A DNA stretch of 64,000 nucleotides from an uncultured Pseudomonadales bacterium (GTDB lineage: Bacteria > Pseudomonadota > Gammaproteobacteria > Pseudomonadales > Azotimanducaceae). Under the pieces are notes generated by a model. The model had not been told where the DNA came from, searched no databases, and saw only the letters and a list, made by a program, of their open reading frames with translations. This document shows positions 1-9,401 of this stretch, piece after piece. Location of the stretch: contig CAKZWF010000006.1 in the NCBI GenBank assembly GCA_937921865.1, positions 124,001 to 188,000 of the forward strand, given 5' to 3'. The stretch's first letter is position 1; each line of letters opens with the position of its first letter. Position numbers and translations under genes: made by a program.

Positions 1-1604
1 AGCGCTTCATACTGCTTTTCGAAGGCGCTGCCATAGAGATCGTGCAGATCACCGGCATCACTTGGTGAGAACAGGGTCCACTGAGCATCCTGAGTGACCC
101 GTTTCATGAACAGGTCCGGAATCCAGTTGGCTGTATTCATGTCGTGGGTGCGGCGACGGTCGTCGCCAGTGTTTTTGCGCAGCTCCAGAAACTCTTCGAT
201 ATCCAGGTGCCAGGTTTCCAGATAGGCACAGACTGCACCTTTGCGCTTGCCGCCCTGATTCACAGCAACCGCGGTGTCGTTGACAACCTTCAGGAATGGC
301 ACAACTCCCTGGGATTTACCGTTGGTGCCTTTGATGTAGGAACCGAGCGCACGCACCGGGGTCCAGTCATTGCCGAGACCCCCGGCCCACTTCGACAGCA
401 TCGCGTTGTCGCGGATTGCGCCGTAAATGCCATCGAGATTGTCCGGTACCGTGGTCAGGAAACACGACGACAGCTGCGATCGCAGCGTGCCGGCGTTGAA
501 CAGAGTCGGCGTTGAACTCATATAGTCAAACGAACTCAACAGGTCGTAGAACTCGATCGCTCGGGCTGTGGGGTTGTCTTCTTCCAGCGCCAGGCCCATT
601 GCAACCCGCATGAAAAATACCTGCGGCAGTTCAATGCGGACTTCATCGGAGTGGATGAAGTAGCGGTCGTACAGCGTCTGCAGACCCAGATAGGTGAAGT
701 TGAGATCGCGTTCGGGTTTCAGTGCCGCGCCTAATGCATCCAGATCGAACCGGGCCAGCTCCGGTGACAGCAGCTCCAATTCGATGCCGCGGTTGATAAA
801 CGCCCGCAGCGTCGCCGGATACAGCTCAACCATTTCACTTTGAGTGGCTTTGAAGTTGGCGTTTTCACCGACATTGAGAAAGCGCAGCGCTTCGCTACGC
901 AGATCGTCGAGCAGCAGTCGGGAGCTGACAAACGTGTAGTTGGGCTCTTCTTCGACCAGGGTGCGGGCGGTGATCAGCAGCGAAGTGGCGACATCGCGTT
1001 CAGAGATGCCGTCATACATGTTGTTCATGGCTTCTTTGATGATGCGGTCAGCGTCCACGTCTTCCAAGCCGGTACAGGCTTCTTTCACCAGGGTGAGAAT
1101 CCGCTTCACGTCCAGGCGCTGGCGGCTACCGTTTTCGAGCACCACATGGATCACTGATGCTGGCGTTTCAGCGGTTTCTTCTTCGTTACGGGTGGCTCTC
1201 AGTCGGGCATGTTCTTCGCGATACAGCACATAATCGCGGGCTACCTTGTGTTCACCGGAGCGCATCAGCGACAGTTCAACCTGATCCTGTACTTCTTCAA
1301 TGTGAATGGTGCCGCCGGATGGGAAGCGACGTTTGAAAGTGCCTGACACCTGGGTGGTCAGGTGACCGACCAGCTCACGAATCCTGGGTGACGCGGCAGC
1401 TGTGCCGCCTTCTACAGCCAGAAACGCTTTGGTTAAGGCGACGGCGATTTTATCGTCGCTGTAGGGCACCACAGTGCCGTTGCGTTTGATGACTCTCAGC
1501 TGGCCGGGCGCTGTGGCGGTGAGCGCTGGTGACAACGGTTCGTTGGATGGCACCTGGGCCGATTCCCTGCTGGCCTCAGCGGTGGTTTCTAATTCTGTCT
1601 GCAT
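1..1604 (-). CDS. nrdA: Class Ia ribonucleoside-diphosphate reductase alpha subunit, 3'-truncated
   Basis: Reduces ribonucleoside diphosphates to deoxyribonucleotides together with the NrdB radical subunit in the cytoplasm. About 534 codons are visible. An N-terminal ATP-cone begins near residue 35 (RVIKRNGTVVPYSDDKI) and provides allosteric control by ATP/dATP. The catalytic barrel follows, with PTLFNAGTLRSQLSSCFLTT, which carries the first redox cysteine, and then WAGGLGNDWTPVRALGS. The reading frame leaves the window at GSAFEKQYEA, so the distal N-x-C-x-E active-site motif and the C-terminal cysteine pair lie outside. The ATG at 1604 is the first plausible start; a GGAG lies about 15 bases upstream. 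nrdB would be expected just beyond the left edge but cannot be seen. No NrdR box pair was found upstream. Confidence 0.95.
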   Translation of the reverse strand, partial: MQTELETTAEASRESAQVPSNEPLSPALTATAPGQLRVIKRNGTVVPYSDDKIAVALTKAFLAVEGGTAAASPRIRELVGHLTTQVSGTFKRRFPSGGTIHIEEVQDQVELSLMRSGEHKVARDYVLYREEHARLRATRNEEETAETPASVIHVVLENGSRQRLDVKRILTLVKEACTGLEDVDADRIIKEAMNNMYDGISERDVATSLLITARTLVEEEPNYTFVSSRLLLDDLRSEALRFLNVGENANFKATQSEMVELYPATLRAFINRGIELELLSPELARFDLDALGAALKPERDLNFTYLGLQTLYDRYFIHSDEVRIELPQVFFMRVAMGLALEEDNPTARAIEFYDLLSSFDYMSSTPTLFNAGTLRSQLSSCFLTTVPDNLDGIYGAIRDNAMLSKWAGGLGNDWTPVRALGSYIKGTNGKSQGVVPFLKVVNDTAVAVNQGGKRKGAVCAYLETWHLDIEEFLELRKNTGDDRRRTHDMNTANWIPDLFMKRVTQDAQWTLFSPSDAGDLHDLYGSAFEKQYEA

Positions 1605-1630
1605 GATTGGCGTTCTGCTCCGCACATTTA

Positions 1631-1660
1631 TTCTGTTGATATTTGTTCTGTTGATATTTG
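1631..1660. repeat. 15-bp tandem repeat, two perfect copies
   Basis: The unit ttctgttgatatttg is repeated head to tail and is followed by a diverging third start (ttctattta). It lies 27-56 bases upstream of the nrdA start, so it is in the probable leader or promoter of nrdA. Confidence 0.9.
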
Positions 1661-1782
1661 TTCTATTTAGTACTGGCTGATACAGGCCGTTTAAAGCTTT
1701 CTCAAAGCCGTTATTCTGAGCGCTGGCGGTGGATGGTTTGTATAGCTACTTGCCAGTCAGCCGAGAGCCAGGTTCTCTTGAC

Positions 1783-1814
1783 CCTGCGATCCTGCGATCC
1801 TGCGACCCTGCGAC
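1783..1814. repeat. 8-bp tandem repeat, four copies
   Basis: Two copies of cctgcgat are followed by two copies of cctgcgac in uninterrupted order. It lies in noncoding DNA between nrdA and glpK. Confidence 0.9.
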
Positions 1815-2056
1815 CCTTCTGCCCTTGTCTCTATATTGCTATTTTTTCTTTTCGCTGGTCTTGCTGGTTTCGCTATGAGCACAGCTTTCCGCCGTTTAGC
1901 AGTCAGCCAGTGCCTTCACCACTCACCAAAGCTGCCCCTCCGAACAGTTTTGAATTTCGAGTCTGTAGCTGCTGAGACCGCTGTCGTTCATCGACGGCGG
2001 AGAAAACGAATCGGGTCCCGAGGATCCGGGTACTCATGACATAGCTTTTATACTGA

Positions 2057-2095
2057 CTGTCTCTTCCAGCTGTCTCTTCCAGCTGTCTTTTCCAA
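2057..2095. repeat. 13-bp tandem repeat, three copies, the last diverged
   Basis: The unit ctgtctcttccag occurs twice perfectly and then once as ctgtcttttccaa. It is the third independent short tandem repeat in the nrdA-glpK gap. Confidence 0.85.
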
Positions 2096-2369
2096 CAGTC
2101 GGACTGCTTTTGACGCGCCGGCTGTTGTTAGACAGCCGGACCATCGTTAGACGACCGGAATATCTTGTCTGCCCTGTTTCAACTGTTGTGCCTGCAGGTG
2201 TCGGACCCGCAGGGTCAGAATTCGCTTAACAGCCGAAAATTGGTCAGATCTGCAGGAAATATCACTGCTATTTCTTGACTCAGTCAAAGTTATAAAACGC
2301 TACATCTTGGGTTTTGCTCTCAGCGCCACACAAGATAATGCGAATATCGGGTGCTTGCAAGGGAATAGC

Positions 2370-2378
2370 TGTGGATAA
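2370..2378 (-). promoter_or_regulatory. Candidate DnaA box
   Basis: The minus strand reads TTATCCACA, a perfect match to the strong E. coli DnaA box. A weaker related string (gtgtccaca on the minus strand) lies 3 bases away at 2381-2389. nrdAB is DnaA-regulated in E. coli, but this site is about 770 bases from nrdA and 127 from glpK. A single 9-mer match is only weak evidence in 64 kb. Confidence 0.3.
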
Positions 2379-2504
2379 CCTGTGGACACCCGGTGCAGCG
2401 TTTTCTGCAAGACGCCGGGCATGCTTCGAGAGCGCTGAAGGGCCTCGCCATGGGCCCTGAAATGGCTATATATTGCCCGCCGAAAGGCAAACCGAGGGTA
2501 GCGG

Positions 2505-3980
2505 ATGAGCCACATCATGGCCATCGACCAGGGGACTTCGAGTTCCCGGGTCATCATATTTGATCTCCAGGGACGCGAAATCAGCGTTGCGCAATACGAA
2601 TTCGATATGAGCTTTCCAGCAGATGGCTGGGTGGAGCAGGACCCGGAAGTGATCTGGCAGACGACGCTGCGGGCGGGCAGGGATGCGCTTCGCAAAGCCG
2701 GGCTCGAAGGGGTTGATATAGCCGCGATCGGTATAACCAATCAGCGTGAAACGACGCTGGTCTGGGATCGTCAAACTGGCCAGTGCCTGCACAACGCCAT
2801 CGTCTGGCAGGATCGACGTACTTCGCAACGTTGCGAGAACATGCGGGCAGACGGCATGCAACCGTTTGTCACACGGACCACCGGATTGGTGATAGATCCC
2901 TATTTTTCCGGCTCGAAACTGTCCTGGTTGCTCAATGAGGTCCCTGAAGTTGCACGTCGTGCGGTAAGTGGAGAACTGTGTTTCGGTACCGTTGACAGCT
3001 ATCTGATCTGGCGTCTGAGCAAGGGCCAAAAGCATGTCACTGATGCCAGCAATGCGTCGCGTACCATGTTATTCGATATCGGTTCACAATCATGGAACAC
3101 TGAGTTGTGCGAGTACTTTGCAGTGCCGCAGCATGTTCTGCCGGAGGTGCTGGACAGCGCTGCAGAGTTCGGCATCGCAGATCCAGAATGGTTTGGTGCC
3201 GCTATTCCGATTCTGGGCGTTGCCGGTGATCAGCAGGCAGCTCTGATCGGCCAGGCCTGTGTGCAATCGGGGATGGCCAAGAGCACCTATGGCACCGGCT
3301 GTTTCGCAATGCTCAACACAGGTGACGAACAGCTGGTCTCCACCCAGCAGCTGCTGACTACGGTGGCTTATCGAATTGATGGACAGGCTACCTATGCGCT
3401 GGAAGGCAGCATCTTTTCGGCAGGGATTGCGGTCAAGTGGTTACGCGATCAGCTTGGTCTGGTGGTGGACGCGAAAGACACCGAACTTGCCGCACGCAGG
3501 GTAGCCGGAGACACCGGTGGCGTTTATCTGGTACCAGCTTTCACTGGTCTGGGTGCGCCTCACTGGGCGGCACAGGCCCGCGCTCTGCTTACCGGCATGA
3601 CGCTGGATACCGGCCGTGATCAGATCATAACGGCGACTTTAGCAAGCGTTGCCTACCAGAGCGCAGAGCTGGTTGCCGCGATGCGTGCTGATGGAGCGGA
3701 TCTACATAATCTTCGCGTCGATGGTGGCATGGTCGGCAACGACTGGTTGTGTCAATTTCTTGCCGATGTCTGCAATCTGCCGATTGAGCGACCGCGTTAC
3801 ACGGAGACCACTGCGCTGGGCGCTGCGGTACTTGCAGCGCTGGGCGCCGGTGAGTTTGCCAATCTTGGGGCTGCAGCCGCGATGTGGGGTCTGGAGCAGG
3901 ATTTCCTGCCGATCATGTCGGATGACAATCGCGAGCGGCTGATGCAGGGCTGGCACAAGGCTGTGCAGCGCGCACTCTAG
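2505..3980 (+). CDS. glpK: Glycerol kinase
   Basis: Phosphorylates glycerol with ATP to glycerol-3-phosphate in the cytoplasm. The 491-residue protein is a full-length FGGY kinase. The N-terminal phosphate-binding start is MAIDQGTSSSRVIIFD; glycerol-site strings include WVEQDPEVIW and NQRETTLVWDR. The central GVAGDQQAALIGQ and YGTGCFAMLNTG and the C-terminal nucleotide-site string RVDGGMVGNDWLCQFLADV are all present. The ATG at 2505 aligns with the family N terminus, although the Shine-Dalgarno sequence is weak. It stands alone: no glpF, glpD or glpR is adjacent, so its place in a glycerol regulon cannot be judged from here. Confidence 0.96.
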   Translation: MSHIMAIDQGTSSSRVIIFDLQGREISVAQYEFDMSFPADGWVEQDPEVIWQTTLRAGRDALRKAGLEGVDIAAIGITNQRETTLVWDRQTGQCLHNAIVWQDRRTSQRCENMRADGMQPFVTRTTGLVIDPYFSGSKLSWLLNEVPEVARRAVSGELCFGTVDSYLIWRLSKGQKHVTDASNASRTMLFDIGSQSWNTELCEYFAVPQHVLPEVLDSAAEFGIADPEWFGAAIPILGVAGDQQAALIGQACVQSGMAKSTYGTGCFAMLNTGDEQLVSTQQLLTTVAYRIDGQATYALEGSIFSAGIAVKWLRDQLGLVVDAKDTELAARRVAGDTGGVYLVPAFTGLGAPHWAAQARALLTGMTLDTGRDQIITATLASVAYQSAELVAAMRADGADLHNLRVDGGMVGNDWLCQFLADVCNLPIERPRYTETTALGAAVLAALGAGEFANLGAAAAMWGLEQDFLPIMSDDNRERLMQGWHKAVQRAL

Positions 3981-4121
3981 CTGACTGTCTGGCGCGGGTC
4001 TGCCGTTGGCGCGGTAACAAGTTCATTACAACGCGTCACAGGATACCCTCATCCCTTGCCTAGAATGGCAGCTTGAATTCGTGACCCCGGAGGCAGGCTG
4101 ACGCTTACGCGCGCCGCCGCG

Positions 4122-5195
4122 ATGCTATATACCTTTCAATCAGTTAATCCTCGCACCTACCGTCTGCTGCTGATGGTCGGGGCGATTGCCCTGTTCTGCA
4201 TGTTATGTCTTGTGCTGTTGCGCAGCGGCTACCTGCAGATCACCATCTCGGCGGCTGCATTGCTGTTGGGGGTCTGGTCGGTCGGCCTGCTGGGGCTGCT
4301 CATCGCCGGTGACAATGAAGACTGGTTACGCAGCCGGGCGCTGACTTTTGGAAAAGCGGTGTGGTGCAATCTCGGTATTGTCACAACCGCGCTGCTCGTT
4401 CCCGATCCGATTCGTCTGCTGTTGCTGGTCGCGCCTCTGTTCGGTGTTTTGTTTACCGCGCTGCATCTGGACAGAAGCCAGATGCTCGTGGTGTCTGCTG
4501 TGACCTGGCTATCCTATCTGGCCGGTGTCCTGCTGCTGCTCCATTTTGGCGTTGCCGACGTTCGCTCCGAGCTGCTGATGGGACTCGCATTCACCGGCAT
4601 GCTCGCGATCATGGTGGTGATGGCTTCCGAGGTGACCGCGTTGAAGACAGCTTTTGAGCGGCGCCGCGACAGCCTCAATCAGGCGATGGAGCAGCTGGCT
4701 GAGTTGGCGATGCGCGATGAGCTCACCGGTCTATACAACCGCCGTTACATCATGGACGTGCTGGAACGGCAGAAAGCGCTGGCGGATCGTGGTCATGTGG
4801 GCTTTACGTTGTGCTATTGCGATCTGGATCACTTCAAGCGAATCAACGACCAGCACGGTCATCAGACGGGAGATCGGGCGCTGCGGGATTTTGCCGAAGT
4901 GGCCCGCAGTGTGGTGCGTTCGGTGGACTATGTTGCGCGGCTGGGTGGTGAGGAGTTTCTGCTCCTTTTAACAGGTGCCGATGCTGAAGCGGCTCACGCG
5001 GTCGCGCGGCGTCTGTGTGAACGCTCCAGGGCGCTGGAGGTGATCGGCGCAGACCCGGACTTTCGGCTCACTGCGTCGGTTGGAATTGCCAGCTATCGGT
5101 CCGGCGAGCGCGTAGAAGATGTGATCCACCGCGCAGATCAAGCACTTTATGCCGCCAAAGCGGCTGGCCGTGATCGAATTGTCATCGGGGAGTAA
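4122..5195 (+). CDS. Membrane-anchored diguanylate cyclase (GGEEF)
   Basis: Predicted to make cyclic di-GMP from two GTP at the inner membrane. Residues 1 to about 175 contain five or six hydrophobic segments with little else, followed by a short helical linker (about 175-195) and a GGDEF domain that begins at LAMRDELTGLYNRRYIMDVL. The active loop is RLGGEEF (GGEEF at 275-279), a catalytically competent form. The inhibitory I-site RxxD (RSVD, residues 266-269) has the standard five-residue spacing, so product inhibition is likely. The gene ends 9 bases before the PilZ-GGDEF-EAL gene, suggesting co-transcription. The membrane sensor does not match a named module that I recognise. Confidence 0.92.
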   Translation: MLYTFQSVNPRTYRLLLMVGAIALFCMLCLVLLRSGYLQITISAAALLLGVWSVGLLGLLIAGDNEDWLRSRALTFGKAVWCNLGIVTTALLVPDPIRLLLLVAPLFGVLFTALHLDRSQMLVVSAVTWLSYLAGVLLLLHFGVADVRSELLMGLAFTGMLAIMVVMASEVTALKTAFERRRDSLNQAMEQLAELAMRDELTGLYNRRYIMDVLERQKALADRGHVGFTLCYCDLDHFKRINDQHGHQTGDRALRDFAEVARSVVRSVDYVARLGGEEFLLLLTGADAEAAHAVARRLCERSRALEVIGADPDFRLTASVGIASYRSGERVEDVIHRADQALYAAKAAGRDRIVIGE

Positions 5196-5204
5196 CGCCT
5201 GCAG

Positions 5205-8200
5205 GTGACGTCTTCCACCAGATCGGGTAATGTCCAGGCGTTTTCGCAGACGGACCCTGCAAACGTGAATCGCCGGAAATTCCAGCGCCAGCCTATATCT
5301 CTTTCTGCTCTGGTGCACCCTAATCAGGGTCGCTCCTGGCTGTGCACAATTCGCGACTTCTGCCAGGAAGGCATGCTCCTTACCGGCACTGGTGGACCCA
5401 AATCTCTGTCTGCAACCGGCGCGCAACCCAAAGCGGGTGACGAGATCGCGCTGCACTTTTCGGTGGCGACCCCCAAGGGTCAGAAACACTACCGGACCCA
5501 GGCCTCGATTGCCCGGCTGACTGACGCCGGAAATGGGATGGGCGTGCTGTTCGATACAGGTATGCCGGATGACGCTTTCGGTTCGCTGATTGAGTTTGCG
5601 ATCGCCTCGGGCATGTTGTCGCGCTCAATCGCGCAAAGCGACACCATCGACAGCGAAGATGATGACGCGAACGGCGCTGTTGTCTCGACCCAGTCGCAGT
5701 CGGCGCCTGGCACCGCAGATGATACCGTGATACCGGAAGAGCTGTTCCGGGATCGGCGAATCAGCGACGAGGATGCGGTCGAAGTACGGGCCCGGATCAG
5801 CCGAGTAACGCAGCGTGCTCTGGATCGAGTCTGTACCCAGTTCTTCGGCATCCTCGATAACGAACTTCTGGTCAAAGCCCGTGATGCCGGTACTAATGCC
5901 GTGCAGATGATGTATTTCGAAGGCCTTGAGGTCCTCGAGAAAAACCGCGATCAGATCCGACACGATTTCATTGGCGAAGCGCTCAAACAGATTGACCAGG
6001 TCTCTGAGTTAGAGGATGTGCTGGAGCGTCGGCGGCGACAGGAAACCGGTAACGCCACCAAACTCGAACTTGTCGATACCGGGCAATTCGAAGAGTGGCT
6101 GGCGGTTGCGGAGATTATTTCCAAAGCGGAAAACCGCTATACCGACGAACTCCTCGATCTGCGGGCCCAGCTTGGCCTTGTTGCAAAACCCTGGACCCAT
6201 AATGACGTTATCCCGATTGGTCCCGCAGTGCTGGCCTGGTCGTTCGATGACGCGGTCAAGGACTTCGATTTCCGACGTGTTGTGAAACAGGATATTTACC
6301 ACTGTTTTGAAAACGCTCTGATCCCGGTGCTCGGCAATCTTTACGCAGCGCTGGCGAAACTGCTCGAAGACAGCAACGTTTTCCCATCGCTTGAAGAGCT
6401 GCGCAGTTCGCTGCAGCGGTCATCCGTGCGTCGTACGCCCTCCGGAGTCAGGGTTGAACCTGAGGCGTACCAGGAAATGGATGCGGCCGTTCGCGAGGCT
6501 ACGATGGCGGCTGAAGGCGTCGGCACAGCATCTAGAAAAGTCGATTTCAACCCGTTTGTACCGCGGGCTGGCGGCAGTCGTGACATGTACGGCACCGCCC
6601 GCAATCTGCTCAACCTTGAGCGGCAGACTCGCGAGCTGCTGGGGCAGGAGGCTGATGAGATCATCGCTGGTCCGGATACTCCACTGCAGGATACTTTCCG
6701 AACCGAAGACATCCTCTCCGCGCTTTCAGACATCGAAGGCGAACTGGGTGATACCACGCTGGGTGATGCACGCCTGAAACCCCGCCTTGTCGAGCTGCTG
6801 CAACAACATCACGGACAGCACAAGCGGATCTCGGAAGAAGACTACGACACGATTGACGTGATGGAGAACCTGGTGGGCTCCATGCGTGATGATGAGCTGC
6901 TCACCGAAGGTATCCGCGACTGGATTGAACGACTGCAGCTGACACTGGCCAAACTGGCGACTAAAGACCCGGCCTTTCTGCGCGAAGAGCAGGACAGCCC
7001 CCATGGCGCCGTGCAGATGCTCAATCAGCTGGCCCGTCTCGGTAACAGCAAAGACGTCCGTGACGGTATCGATAGAGAAGTCGGTAAGCGGGTTGATGAG
7101 CTGCTGCAGAAGGTGGTCAAAGAATATGATGAGAACCCCAGCGTCTTCGACGAAGTAGTCGATGAGCTGAATCCGCTGGTGGACAAGCAGACGCGTGCTT
7201 ATCGCGGCAACATCGAACGAACCATCCGCGCCAGTGAAGGCCAGCAGAAGCTGGCGAGGGCGCGTAAAGCCGTGGTCAGCGAAATAGAAGAGCGGGTTGA
7301 CGGGCGATCGATGCCTGATCTGCTGCTGGAGTTGCTCAACCCGGGCTGGCGCAATCTGATGGTTCACACACATCTGCGTCAGGGCCCCGAGAGTGCGGAG
7401 TGGCAGGACCAGCTGACTATGGTCGATCAGCTGTGGGGTCAGATGTCCGGAGACATCAGCCCGGACTCGGATGAATATGTTGATCCGGATAAGCTGCTGA
7501 AGAGAGTGGTTGAAGGGTTGAACAGCATCTCTTTTGACCCCAGCAAGCGCACCCCACTGATCATGAAACTGTCATCGGCGCTGGTGGGTGATACCACGGG
7601 TAAGAAAACGCCGGTGAACTTCAAGGACCTTCCGCCCGATCGTGTCGAATCCGCGCTGGGGCTGGAGGGTCTGCTGCCTGACAGCGAACCTGGTATTCAG
7701 ACTGAAAATCAGGATCTGCAGAAAAACTGGTCGCAGGCGGTTGCGAGGGCCAAGCGTATCCAGGTAGGCGAGTGGCTGGCGACCGGTGATAAAGATGGTC
7801 GACCGTTGATACTCTCTGTAGCGTTTGTTGGAGATGAAGCTGCCAGCTTCGTCCTGGTCAACCGCAAAGGCATCAAGAATCGCGAGATGATGCTGAAGGA
7901 AATGGCGGACGGTCTGCACGAGGGTCGGATCACGCTGCTGGAAGACTACGACCTGCCGCTTATGGAGCGCGCGTCGCAGCGTATGCTTGAGAATATGCAT
8001 GGTCAGCTGACCTATCAGGCCAGCCATGATGATCTTACTCAGCTGATCAACCGGAAAGAGTTCGAGCGTTTTGTTGAGCTCAGCATTGCCAATGCCAAAG
8101 CCAACCAGAATTCCCAGCACGGTCTGCTCTATCTGGATCTGGACCAGTTCAAGATCGTCAACAACACCAGTGGTCATACTGCTGGCGATGAGTGTCTCAA

Positions 8201-9329
8201 GCTGATTGCGGACACCCTGACCCGGGCCCTGTCTAATCGAGGCGCCACTATTGCCCGACTGGGTGGTGACGAGTTTGGTGTGCTTATCGAAGACATCGAG
8301 ACTCAGGATGCCCGCGACCTCGCGGAAGACCTGTTGAACGCGGTGCGCAAAGAACGCTTTGAGTGGGATGGTCGGGAGTACTCACTGTCTGCCAGTATGG
8401 GGCTGGTGTTCGTCGACCAGACCACCGAAAACGTCGATGCTGCAATGCAGTATGCGGATGAGGCCTGCTATACAGCGAAAGATGCGGGCCGAAACCGGCT
8501 TCAGGAATATGAGCTGGGTGATGCAACAATGATGCGTCGCCACGGTGTTATGGAGTGGGTGACCGAGCTTGACAAGGCGCTGAACGAGGACCGGTTGGTG
8601 CTAAACTGTCAGAAAATCGTGCCGGTGGATCGCAGCGGCGATGCTCACGATGAGCACTATGAGATTCTGCTGACAATGCGCGATGAACTTGGCGAAACCA
8701 TGCCGCCGACGGACTTTATCATCGCCGCCGAGACCTACAATCGCATGACTGCCATTGACCGGTGGGTCATCGAGCGGGTACTGGACTGGATGTCGGTCAA
8801 TCGCGATCAACTTGATCACTTCGGTGGATTTTCGATCAACGTATCCGGGCACTCGGTTAACGACGAAACTTTCCCGGACTTTGTGCTCGAACAGTTTTCC
8901 CGGACTCAGGCGCCAACCGGCAAAGTCTGTTTCGAAATCACCGAAACTGCTGCGATTGCCAACCTGGAAAACGCTGTCGACTTCATGAACAGGATGAAGA
9001 TCATCGGTTGCCAGTTCTCGCTGGATGATTTCGGTACGGGTCTGTCTTCCTATTCTTATCTGCGCAATCTGCCAGTGGACTTCGTGAAAATTGACGGTGT
9101 CTTCGTCAAAGATATCGCCAGCAACCCAGGCGACTATGCGGTGGTTCGCTCAATCAACGAGATTGGCCACTACATGGGTAAAAAGACGATTGCTGAATAT
9201 GTCGAAGACAAAGAAGTTCTGTCACGACTGCAGGAAATTGGTGTCGACTATGCTCAGGGCTGGGCAATTGAGCGACCGCAACCGTTGGAAGACCTGCGGA
9301 TCGTGAGCCCCAACGCGATCGCCGGCTGA
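5205..9329 (+). CDS. PilZ-DUF1631-GGDEF-EAL cyclic di-GMP protein
   Basis: A 1374-residue soluble multidomain c-di-GMP protein. Residues about 20-115 look like a PilZ domain (RRKFQRQ, then D-x-C-x-E-G in IRDFCQEGMLL). Residues about 180-800 match the character of DUF1631: long, acidic and helical. A GGDEF domain follows with an intact GGDEF at 1020-1024 but no RxxD I-site. The C-terminal EAL domain has EIL in place of EAL (E1153), and the other catalytic positions look intact (NVSG, EITET, the DDFGTG pair at 1274-1275, VKIDG, AEYVE). Phosphodiesterase activity is therefore possible. The start is a GTG 9 bases after the upstream diguanylate cyclase, with a poorly spaced ribosome site. Synthesis, degradation and binding of c-di-GMP may all be combined here; which dominates is unknown. 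Confidence 0.9.
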   Translation: MTSSTRSGNVQAFSQTDPANVNRRKFQRQPISLSALVHPNQGRSWLCTIRDFCQEGMLLTGTGGPKSLSATGAQPKAGDEIALHFSVATPKGQKHYRTQASIARLTDAGNGMGVLFDTGMPDDAFGSLIEFAIASGMLSRSIAQSDTIDSEDDDANGAVVSTQSQSAPGTADDTVIPEELFRDRRISDEDAVEVRARISRVTQRALDRVCTQFFGILDNELLVKARDAGTNAVQMMYFEGLEVLEKNRDQIRHDFIGEALKQIDQVSELEDVLERRRRQETGNATKLELVDTGQFEEWLAVAEIISKAENRYTDELLDLRAQLGLVAKPWTHNDVIPIGPAVLAWSFDDAVKDFDFRRVVKQDIYHCFENALIPVLGNLYAALAKLLEDSNVFPSLEELRSSLQRSSVRRTPSGVRVEPEAYQEMDAAVREATMAAEGVGTASRKVDFNPFVPRAGGSRDMYGTARNLLNLERQTRELLGQEADEIIAGPDTPLQDTFRTEDILSALSDIEGELGDTTLGDARLKPRLVELLQQHHGQHKRISEEDYDTIDVMENLVGSMRDDELLTEGIRDWIERLQLTLAKLATKDPAFLREEQDSPHGAVQMLNQLARLGNSKDVRDGIDREVGKRVDELLQKVVKEYDENPSVFDEVVDELNPLVDKQTRAYRGNIERTIRASEGQQKLARARKAVVSEIEERVDGRSMPDLLLELLNPGWRNLMVHTHLRQGPESAEWQDQLTMVDQLWGQMSGDISPDSDEYVDPDKLLKRVVEGLNSISFDPSKRTPLIMKLSSALVGDTTGKKTPVNFKDLPPDRVESALGLEGLLPDSEPGIQTENQDLQKNWSQAVARAKRIQVGEWLATGDKDGRPLILSVAFVGDEAASFVLVNRKGIKNREMMLKEMADGLHEGRITLLEDYDLPLMERASQRMLENMHGQLTYQASHDDLTQLINRKEFERFVELSIANAKANQNSQHGLLYLDLDQFKIVNNTSGHTAGDECLKLIADTLTRALSNRGATIARLGGDEFGVLIEDIETQDARDLAEDLLNAVRKERFEWDGREYSLSASMGLVFVDQTTENVDAAMQYADEACYTAKDAGRNRLQEYELGDATMMRRHGVMEWVTELDKALNEDRLVLNCQKIVPVDRSGDAHDEHYEILLTMRDELGETMPPTDFIIAAETYNRMTAIDRWVIERVLDWMSVNRDQLDHFGGFSINVSGHSVNDETFPDFVLEQFSRTQAPTGKVCFEITETAAIANLENAVDFMNRMKIIGCQFSLDDFGTGLSSYSYLRNLPVDFVKIDGVFVKDIASNPGDYAVVRSINEIGHYMGKKTIAEYVEDKEVLSRLQEIGVDYAQGWAIERPQPLEDLRIVSPNAIAG

Positions 9330-9401
9330 GCCGACCGCGGCTGAATCCGGTGGCTGGTTGAACTGATCAGCCAGAGATCAGGCTGGAGCGTCACGATGTG
9401 A

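Larger units (their letters stand above)
1605..2504. other. 900-base divergent intergenic region, repeat-rich, no gene seen
   Basis: This gap separates the divergent nrdA and glpK genes. Short frames of up to about 105 codons exist but translate to cysteine- and serine-rich nonsense with no family resemblance and no ribosome-binding site. The gap holds three separate short tandem repeats (listed individually), a near-repeat around 2125-2157 (gttagacagccgg / gttagacgaccgg) and a perfect DnaA-box match at 2370-2378. Promoters for both flanking genes must lie here, but I could not assign convincing -35/-10 pairs; a TATATA string at about 2467 may be part of a glpK promoter. Confidence 0.6.

Noticed and set aside
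1605-1750. NrdR box pair upstream of nrdA
   Set aside because: No pair of sequences resembling the NrdR consensus at about 31-base spacing was seen.
1658-2039. Overlapping open frames of 67-105 codons in the nrdA-glpK gap
   Set aside because: The translations are low in typical coding character, have no ribosome site and overlap tandem repeats.
9330-9401. Possible bidirectional terminator between the GGDEF-EAL gene and argF
   Set aside because: Only a 5-bp stem (agccg/cggct) without a T-run on either strand was found.
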